The translations under genes were made by a program, and so were the position numbers. A model generated the notes under the pieces. That model was not told the origin of the DNA. It worked only from the letters and a program-made list of their open reading frames with translations, and did no database searches. This document shows positions 59,086 through 64,000 of a stretch of 64,000 nt of DNA, in pieces. Location of the stretch: positions 29,085 to 93,084 of the forward strand of contig JBBPIN010000006.1 of NCBI GenBank assembly GCA_038040285.1. Reading direction: 5' to 3'. The number at the start of each line of letters is the position of its first letter. Position 1 is the stretch's first letter. The DNA is from Mayfieldus sp038040285 (lineage in GTDB: Bacteria; Actinomycetota; Thermoleophilia; Solirubrobacterales; 70-9).

Positions 59086-59628
59086 ATGCGCGGAGAGGCG
59101 CACTGTCCCGGGTGCGGTGTCGTTCTTCCTGAATTCGACGGTCCGACTCATCCCTACATCGGGGCCAATGCCGCCTGTTGGGCGCTTTACGGGGAGCTGC
59201 TCACCCACGAATACGGCGAGATCGGCTACCCCGAATGCCACCGCCTCACCGTCGACGCCTACGCGGCCCAGCACCCGGGGAATCGTGAGCCTCGCTCGAT
59301 CAAATCCGTCGGCACGCATCTGTCCGGCCTCTACCTGGTGCTGGAGCGCGGCCTCGACGGCCCCGCCGCGACGGCGCTGAAGAACCAGGTCCTGGCGACC
59401 GAGCCCAGTTTCAAGTGGCTCAATCCGCCGGCCACGGACGGCGGACTGACCGTGCAGGACGTGCTGGAGATGCGGCGCGAGATCCCCCATTGCGACGTGA
59501 TCGAGGCCTGGGGGCGCTCGGTGTGGGAGACCTGGGAGCTCCACCACGCGACGGTGCGCGATTGGGTCGAGGGCGCGCTCGAAAAGGCGGACGAGACACA
59601 GCCGCCCCCCGCTCGCCGCCGAAGCTAG
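59086..59628 (+). CDS. DUF5946 family protein
   Basis: A 180-residue protein starting MRGEAHCPGCGVVLPEFDGP, with a CxxC pair near the N-terminus and a third Cys in NAACWALYGELL. The pattern YGEIGYPECHRLTVDAYAAQ (a CH pair) and SVGTHLSGLYLVLERGL matches DUF5946. The Cys and His residues could hold zinc. The C-terminal part is TVQDVLEMRREIPHCDVIEA and AWGRSVWETWELHHATVRDW. It is divergent from mnmA with 17 bp between the starts, so the two may share regulation. The function is unknown. Confidence 0.78.
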   Translation: MRGEAHCPGCGVVLPEFDGPTHPYIGANAACWALYGELLTHEYGEIGYPECHRLTVDAYAAQHPGNREPRSIKSVGTHLSGLYLVLERGLDGPAATALKNQVLATEPSFKWLNPPATDGGLTVQDVLEMRREIPHCDVIEAWGRSVWETWELHHATVRDWVEGALEKADETQPPPARRRS

Positions 59629-59636
59629 TACGTAAA

Positions 59637-59790
59637 GGGGCCCCAGCCCGCCGTTGCCACCTCCGGCTTTGATCCCTTCATAGAAGAGTGGGGGTCTACC
59701 CGACACCCCACGGGGCGCCGGGAAAGCGACTCCCAAGCCATTTGTGTTGGGTCAATTACACGAGGCGCTGGCGTACGGGCTCGGGCCCCG
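59637..59790. other. Possible structured RNA or terminator region between convergent genes
   Basis: Two distant arms, GGGGCCCCAGCCCG (59637-59650) and CGGGCTCGGGCCCC (59776-59789), pair at 13 of 14 positions and close a 154-base stretch. Inside are a GTGGGG/CCCCAC hairpin (59688-59711) and other short stems. On the minus strand it begins about 30 bases after the aspS stop and ends CCCCTTTA, like a terminator. It could also be a small RNA. It matches no family that I recognise. Confidence 0.35.
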
Positions 59791-59820
59791 CCAGCAAGGT
59801 ACCACCGCGGCCCGCAAGGC

Positions 59821-61623
59821 TCAGTCCTTGGGGCGGCGCGAGATGCGCAGGGCCAGCCCAAGCTCGCGCAGCTGGCGCTCCTCGACCGGGGCGGGCGCAC
59901 CGGTCATCGGATCGCTGCCGGAGGCGGTCTTCGGGAAGGCGATCACGTCGCGGATCGTCTCGGACCCGTGAAGCTGGGCGACGAAGCGGTCGAGCCCGTA
60001 GGCGATGCCCCCATGTGGCGGGGCGCCGTAGCGAAGCGCCTCGAGCAGGAAGCCGAAGCGCTCCTCGGCCTCGTCGCTGCCGATTCCCAGCGCCTCGAAC
60101 ACCTTGCTCTGCAGGTCGGGGCGATTGATGCGGATCGAGCCACCGCCCAGCTCGACCCCGTTCCAGACCACGTCGTAGGCGAGAGCCCGCGCGTCGCCCG
60201 GCTTTTCGGGATCGAAGTCCCCGGCCGGCGAGGTGAACGGGTGATGAAGTGGGTCCCAGCGGCCCTCCTGCTCGTCCCACTCCATCAGCGGCCAGTCGAC
60301 GATCCAGGTGATTTCGTTGCGGCCTTCGGGGATCAGGTCCCAGCGAGCGGCCAGGCGACTACGCAATCCGCCCAGCGTCGCCGCGGCAACCGGCGGGGCG
60401 TCGGCGACCACGAGCAGCAGGTCGCCCTCCTCGGCGGCGAGGCGATCGTTGAGTGCCGACAGTTCCTCGGCGGAAAGGAACTTGGCGACCGGCGAACGCC
60501 AGCCATCGCCCTCCCGGTAGGCCCAGACCAAGCCCTTGGCCCCCAGCTCCTTTGCCTCCTCGATCAGGCCGTCGAGCTCGGCGCGCGATAGCTCGCGCTT
60601 ACCCGCGTTCAGCCCCCGCACCGTGCCACCGTCGTCGATCACGCCTCGAAATGCGCGAAATTCCGTATCGCGTAGTTCCTCGGTCAGATCGGCGATCTCG
60701 AGGCCGAAGCGAAGGTCGGGCCGGTCGCTGCCGAAGCGCGCCATCGCCTCGTCGTAGCCGAGGCGCGGGAGGGGCAGCTTCACCTCGATGCCCTGCTCGC
60801 CGAGCAGCTCTGCGATCAGGCGCTCGTTGAGGTCGATCACCTCCTCCATGGTCACGAACGACATCTCGATATCGAGCTGGGTGAAATCCAGCTGGCGGTC
60901 GGCGCGCTGGTCCTCGTCGCGAAAGCAGCGGGCGATCTGGTAGTAGCGCTCGAAGCCGGCGACCATCAGCAGCTGCTTGAACAGCTGCGGCGACTGGGGC
61001 AGCGCATAGAAGGAGCCCGGCTGGAGACGACTGGGGACCAGGAAGTCGCGGGCCCCCTCCGGGGTCGAGCGGGTCAGCACCGGGGTCTCGATCTCGTAGA
61101 AGCCCTCGCGGTTCAGGAACGCGCGCATCGCCGAACTGACCCGGTGGCGCAGGGCGATCGCGTCGCGCATCTGCTCACGCCGCAGGTCGAGGTACCGGTA
61201 GCGAAGCCGCGTCTCCTCGCCTGCCTCGCCGCCGTAGGACTCGATCCCGAATGGCGGCGTCTCGGCGTCGGCGAGCACCTCGGCCTCATCGACGCGGACC
61301 TCGACCTCCCCGGTCGCAAGCTCGCGGTTGATCGTCTCCTCGGAGCGGCGCACGACCTGGCCCGCGGCGGTCACGACGTCCTCGGGACGCAGCTCGTGCG
61401 CAAGCTCGTGGGCGCCGCCGGCGACGTCGGGGTTGAAGACCAGCTGCACGAGGCCGGTGCGATCGCGCAGGTCGATGAAGATCAGCCCTCCGTGATCGCG
61501 GCGCCGGTGCACCCAGCCGGCGACCCGCGCCTCGCTGTCGACCCGGTCGGCGAGCACCTGGCCGCACCAGGTGTCGCGGTAGGCATTCGGCTTTAGGACG
61601 GGAAAGCCGTCGCTCATGGTCAC
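59821..61623 (-). CDS. aspS: Aspartate--tRNA ligase
   Basis: A 600-residue bacterial-type AspRS. The N-terminal OB-fold anticodon domain has RVAGWVHRRRDHGGLIFIDL. Class II motifs follow: RFRNREGF-like segment AFLNREGFYEIETPVLTRST (motif 1), FRDEDQRADRQLDFTQLDIE (motif 2) and YGLDRFVAQLHG (motif 3). The bacterial GAD insertion lies between motifs 2 and 3. Enzymes of this type may charge both tRNA-Asp and tRNA-Asn where no AsnRS exists, which cannot be judged here. The start overlaps the hisS stop (ATGA). Confidence 0.96.
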   Translation of the reverse strand: MTMSDGFPVLKPNAYRDTWCGQVLADRVDSEARVAGWVHRRRDHGGLIFIDLRDRTGLVQLVFNPDVAGGAHELAHELRPEDVVTAAGQVVRRSEETINRELATGEVEVRVDEAEVLADAETPPFGIESYGGEAGEETRLRYRYLDLRREQMRDAIALRHRVSSAMRAFLNREGFYEIETPVLTRSTPEGARDFLVPSRLQPGSFYALPQSPQLFKQLLMVAGFERYYQIARCFRDEDQRADRQLDFTQLDIEMSFVTMEEVIDLNERLIAELLGEQGIEVKLPLPRLGYDEAMARFGSDRPDLRFGLEIADLTEELRDTEFRAFRGVIDDGGTVRGLNAGKRELSRAELDGLIEEAKELGAKGLVWAYREGDGWRSPVAKFLSAEELSALNDRLAAEEGDLLLVVADAPPVAAATLGGLRSRLAARWDLIPEGRNEITWIVDWPLMEWDEQEGRWDPLHHPFTSPAGDFDPEKPGDARALAYDVVWNGVELGGGSIRINRPDLQSKVFEALGIGSDEAEERFGFLLEALRYGAPPHGGIAYGLDRFVAQLHGSETIRDVIAFPKTASGSDPMTGAPAPVEERQLRELGLALRISRRPKD

Positions 61624-62855
61624 CCAGCCAGCTCGTCGACGGCGCTGCCGGGATCGATCGCGCGCTGCTCACCACTTTGCATGTCACGCAACTGGGCCGA
61701 GCCGTCGGCCTCGAGGATCAGCGTCTGCCGGGCGCCGACCCGGTCGGCCTGGCGGACCTGGCCCTTGAGGCTACGGTCGGCAAGGTCGGTCTCCGCCGAG
61801 AGCCCGGCGTGGCGAAGCTCGACGACGATCGCCAGTGCCCGCGGGCGCTGCTCTTCGTCGGCGACCGCCACGAAGACGTCGCGCGAGCTTGGCTCGGCAT
61901 CCTCGTCGAGCGCCAGCAGGATTCGCTCGATGCCGGCCGCCCAGCCGATCGCCGGGGTGGGCGGCCCGCCGAGGTGCTCGACCAGGCCGTCGTAACGTCC
62001 CCCGCCTCCCACCTCCGACTGGGCGCCGAGGCCCTCGCAGACAAAGGAGAAGATCGTGCGCGTGTAGTAGTCGATCCCCCTAACCAGGGTCGGGTCGAGC
62101 GAGTAGGAGACCCCCGCCGCGTCGAGCAGGGAGCGCACCTGCTCGAAGTGACTCGCATCGTCGTCGTCGAGCTGGTCGAGCAGCTTCGGTGCCTCTGCCA
62201 TCGCAGCCTGGGTCCCCTCGTGGTCGGCGTCGAAGGCACGCAGGGGGTTGAGGTCGATCCGCTCGCGAACATCCTTGGACAGCTCGCTCTCGTGCTCGTG
62301 CAGATAGCCCTTCAGCTGCTCGAGGTAGCGGGCCCGCGCCTCCAGCGAGCCGAGGCTGCCCAATCTCAGCTCGACCCCAGGCACCCCAAGCTCGCGGAGC
62401 AGGTCGTCGAGCAGCTTGATCAGTTCGGCGTCTGCAAGCGGGCTATCGGTTCCGATCGCCTCGGCGCCGACCTGGCTGAATTGGCGAAAGCGCCCCGCCT
62501 GGGGCCGCTCGTGGCGAAAAAAAGCGCCCAAGTACCAGAGCTTCACCGGCTGGGGCAGCTTGTGCATGCCGTGCTCGACGTAGGCGCGGCAGATCGGGGC
62601 GGTCCCCTCGGGGCGCAGGGTGATGCTGCGCCCGCCCTTGTCCTCGAAGGTGAACATCTCCTTGTTGACGATGTCCGTCGACTGCCCCACCCCGCGCTCG
62701 AACAGCTCGGTGTCCTCGAATATGGGCGTCTCGATGCGCCCGTAGCCGGCCCTCGCGAAGATCGAGCGCGACGCATCCTCGAGGCGGGCGCGACGCACGG
62801 CGTCTTCGGGCAGGACGTCGAAGGTGCCCTTCGGGGCCTGAAAGCCGCCGCTCAC
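61620..62855 (-). CDS. hisS: Histidine--tRNA ligase
   Basis: A 411-residue class II synthetase. It has APKGTFDVLPED at the start, motif 1 YGRIETPIFEDTELFERGVG, motif 2 ITLRPEGTAPICRAYVEH and RHERPQAGRFRQFSQVGAE, the HisRS-specific LVRGIDYYTRTIFSFVCEGLG, and motif 3 AIGWAAGIERILLAL. The C-terminal anticodon domain has VAVADEEQRPRALAIV. The hisS-aspS pair is conserved in actinobacteria. It follows the MBL-fold hydrolase gene with a 54-bp gap. Confidence 0.96.
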   Translation of the reverse strand: MSGGFQAPKGTFDVLPEDAVRRARLEDASRSIFARAGYGRIETPIFEDTELFERGVGQSTDIVNKEMFTFEDKGGRSITLRPEGTAPICRAYVEHGMHKLPQPVKLWYLGAFFRHERPQAGRFRQFSQVGAEAIGTDSPLADAELIKLLDDLLRELGVPGVELRLGSLGSLEARARYLEQLKGYLHEHESELSKDVRERIDLNPLRAFDADHEGTQAAMAEAPKLLDQLDDDDASHFEQVRSLLDAAGVSYSLDPTLVRGIDYYTRTIFSFVCEGLGAQSEVGGGGRYDGLVEHLGGPPTPAIGWAAGIERILLALDEDAEPSSRDVFVAVADEEQRPRALAIVVELRHAGLSAETDLADRSLKGQVRQADRVGARQTLILEADGSAQLRDMQSGEQRAIDPGSAVDELAG

Positions 62856-62909
62856 GAGACTAAAGCTCGCACGCGCCCCGGACCCATGTTCGTCCGCGAT
62901 CGCGCCAGC

Positions 62910-63548
62910 TCACTGCGCAAGCTCGGCCAGGAACGGGTTGCTGGCGCGCTCGGCGCCGAGCGTCGTGGTTCGCATGTGGCCGGGATAGACGGTGGCCTCG
63001 GGGGGGTGTGCGTCGACCAGGGTGCGGATCGACCCCAGCAGCGTGTCCCAGTCGCCACCCGGCAGGTCGACTCGCCCCACCGATCCCTGGAACAGCACGT
63101 CGCCGGAGAAGATCGCGTCCTCGCCGCGGACCGAGTAGGTCACGTGGCCCGGGCTGTGGCCCGGCGTGAAGATCACGTCGAGCTCGAAGCCGGCCAGCTC
63201 CAGCGTCTCGCCGCCGGCGACCGTCTCGTCGGCTTCGTAGCTCTCGAAGGGCCCGAACATCCGCCCCGGGACCCACGACATGATGTCGGCCAGGACCGGG
63301 ACCTCGATCTCGGGGCAGTAGACCTTGGCACCGGTCGCGCGGGCCACCGGCGCGACCGCGCCGATGTGGTCGAAGTGACAATGGGTGATCAGGATCGCCT
63401 CGACTGTGAGGCCCAGCGCTTCAACGGGCTCCAGGATGCGCTCCGCCTCGTCCCCGGGGTCGACGATCAACGCACGATCGGAATCGTCCTGCCGCAGCAG
63501 GTAGCAGTTCTCCGACACAGCGCCGACGGTGAACATCCTGACGTCCAT
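62910..63548 (-). CDS. MBL-fold metallo-hydrolase (glyoxalase II-like)
   Basis: A 212-residue zinc hydrolase. The metal motif is ILITHCHFDHIGAVA (HxHxDH), with a further His in FTPGHSPGHVTYSV, Asp in IFSGDVLFQGSVGR and His in VYPGHMRTTT. The fold and length fit the glyoxalase II-like group, which splits thioesters, for instance of mycothiol or bacillithiol adducts, but the substrate is not proven. The homologous gene precedes hisS in Mycobacterium. It uses an ATG at 63548 and follows the small membrane protein gene by 10 bases. Confidence 0.88.
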   Translation of the reverse strand: MDVRMFTVGAVSENCYLLRQDDSDRALIVDPGDEAERILEPVEALGLTVEAILITHCHFDHIGAVAPVARATGAKVYCPEIEVPVLADIMSWVPGRMFGPFESYEADETVAGGETLELAGFELDVIFTPGHSPGHVTYSVRGEDAIFSGDVLFQGSVGRVDLPGGDWDTLLGSIRTLVDAHPPEATVYPGHMRTTTLGAERASNPFLAELAQ

Positions 63549-63558
63549 CAGCCGTCTT

Positions 63559-63894
63559 TCATCGCGCCCGCTGCCGGCGCCGCCACATCATCTTGTCGAT
63601 CCAATAGCCCATCGGGATGTAGACGGCGAGCATGAAGAGGCCAAAGACGATCGAGACCCCGGCGGGCTTTCTGAACACAAGCAACGTGACGATCAGCAGC
63701 CCCGAGATGACGAATCCGCGAATGCTGGCGCTGCGCCAACTCGGGGGTCGATCGACGCGCGGAGCACGCTTCTTGCTCCGGGCGCGCTGCTGAGCCTCCG
63801 CCCGGCTGCGCGGGCGCCCGCGGCGCTTGGTGTCGATCCGCCCGCCCTGGGTGCCGCGGTGCTTGCGGCGTCTGCGTTTCCTGGTCTGCGCGAT
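63559..63894 (-). CDS. Small membrane protein with Arg-rich N-terminus, apparent ATC start
   Basis: The minus strand has a clear coding frame that reads AQTRKRRRRKHRGTQGGRID, GRPRSRAEAQQRARSKKR, then two hydrophobic helices (FVISGLLIVTLLVF and VSIVFGLFMLAVYIPMGYWI) and a basic end. This pattern occurs in Thermoleophilia with an N-terminus that begins MAQTRKRRRR. Here the corresponding codon at 63894-63892 is ATC, and an in-frame TAG lies four codons upstream with no ATG, GTG or TTG between. It is either a rare ATC start or a base error. About 111 residues; the function is unknown. Confidence 0.6.
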   Translation of the reverse strand: MAQTRKRRRRKHRGTQGGRIDTKRRGRPRSRAEAQQRARSKKRAPRVDRPPSWRSASIRGFVISGLLIVTLLVFRKPAGVSIVFGLFMLAVYIPMGYWIDKMMWRRRQRAR

Positions 63895-63950
63895 GCTCTG
63901 AGCCTACGCGAAGCGAGAGCGCCAAAGTCCTCGACCGGACCGGCCAAAGG

Positions 63951-63980
63951 AAAGGCCCGCCGAAGCGGGCCTTTCTTTAG
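63951..63980. terminator. Intrinsic terminator near the right edge
   Basis: AAAGGCCCGC-CGAA-GCGGGCCTTT is a perfect 10-bp inverted repeat (63951-63974) followed by CTTTAG on the plus strand; on the minus strand it is followed by CCTTTGG. It probably ends a minus-strand gene that lies beyond the right edge and separates it from the small membrane protein gene. Confidence 0.7.
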
Positions 63981-64000
63981 CGGATTTGCCTCGGTTAGAA

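Noticed and set aside
57470..59380. Plus-strand open frame of 636 codons opposite mnmA
   Set aside because: It is the shadow of the IscU-MnmA gene and overlaps the true peroxiredoxin and DUF5946 genes in another frame.
59795..59812. T-box-like word GGTACCACCGCGG near aspS
   Set aside because: It lies downstream of aspS and not in a leader, lacks the TGGN bulge on the strand with ACCGCGG, and no specifier stem was seen.
61677..63635. Plus-strand open frame of 652 codons opposite hisS and the MBL-fold gene
   Set aside because: The minus strand codes for two proteins with complete active-site motifs; the plus frame is an artefact.

Overview
This looks like a high-GC draft scaffold from an actinobacterium. 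Three things point to class Thermoleophilia, probably order Solirubrobacterales: the composition, the many SnoaL-like proteins that begin MSEENV and end ALEAAGL, and the gene order. No rRNA or marker-gene search was possible, so the rank is an inference. The scaffold has two assembly gaps, 100 N at 4525-4624 and 10 N at 9540-9549.

Nearly all core genes lie on the minus strand, so they read from right to left. 63.9-57.1 kb holds an MBL hydrolase, hisS, aspS, a DUF5946 gene, an IscU-MnmA fusion, a peroxiredoxin and alaS. 54.4-47.1 kb holds ruvX, mltG, aroE, an HtrA-like protease, aroC, a fused aroK-aroB, aroQ and an aminopeptidase P. After EamA and LtrA membrane proteins come efp, nusB, xseB, ispA and dxs (43.6-39.6 kb). 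tlyA, nadK, recN, steA, steB and pyrG follow at 24.2-14.5 kb, then the NUDIX gene and xerD, mutM, recO, dgt and dnaG. This matches the tlyA-nadK-recN-steA-steB-pyrG-NUDIX-xerD order of Mycobacterium and the nusB-xseB-ispA-dxs-tlyA order of Bacillus. Many neighbours overlap by ATGA, GTGA or TTGA, which suggests translational coupling.

The ancestral dxs-tlyA junction is split by about 15.4 kb of accessory DNA (24.2-39.6 kb). This stretch contains a run of SnoaL-like genes with fossils of further copies, small membrane proteins, a FAD monooxygenase, an IS110-family element, a BBE-like flavoprotein, an SRPBCC protein, a CDP-alcohol phosphotransferase-like protein and two tRNA-like remnants. Four copies of a terminator-bearing repeat lie in it. 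The outermost copies, at 24721 and 39466, are close to its two ends.

Other accessory insertions in the core are a DUF1326-DUF2182 pair with NrtS (12.5-14.4 kb) and a frameshifted DHA2 drug exporter (20.9-22.5 kb). The left end carries the 3' part of a glycosyltransferase, a tRNA-Asn and an HNH endonuclease preceded by a perfect SOS box.
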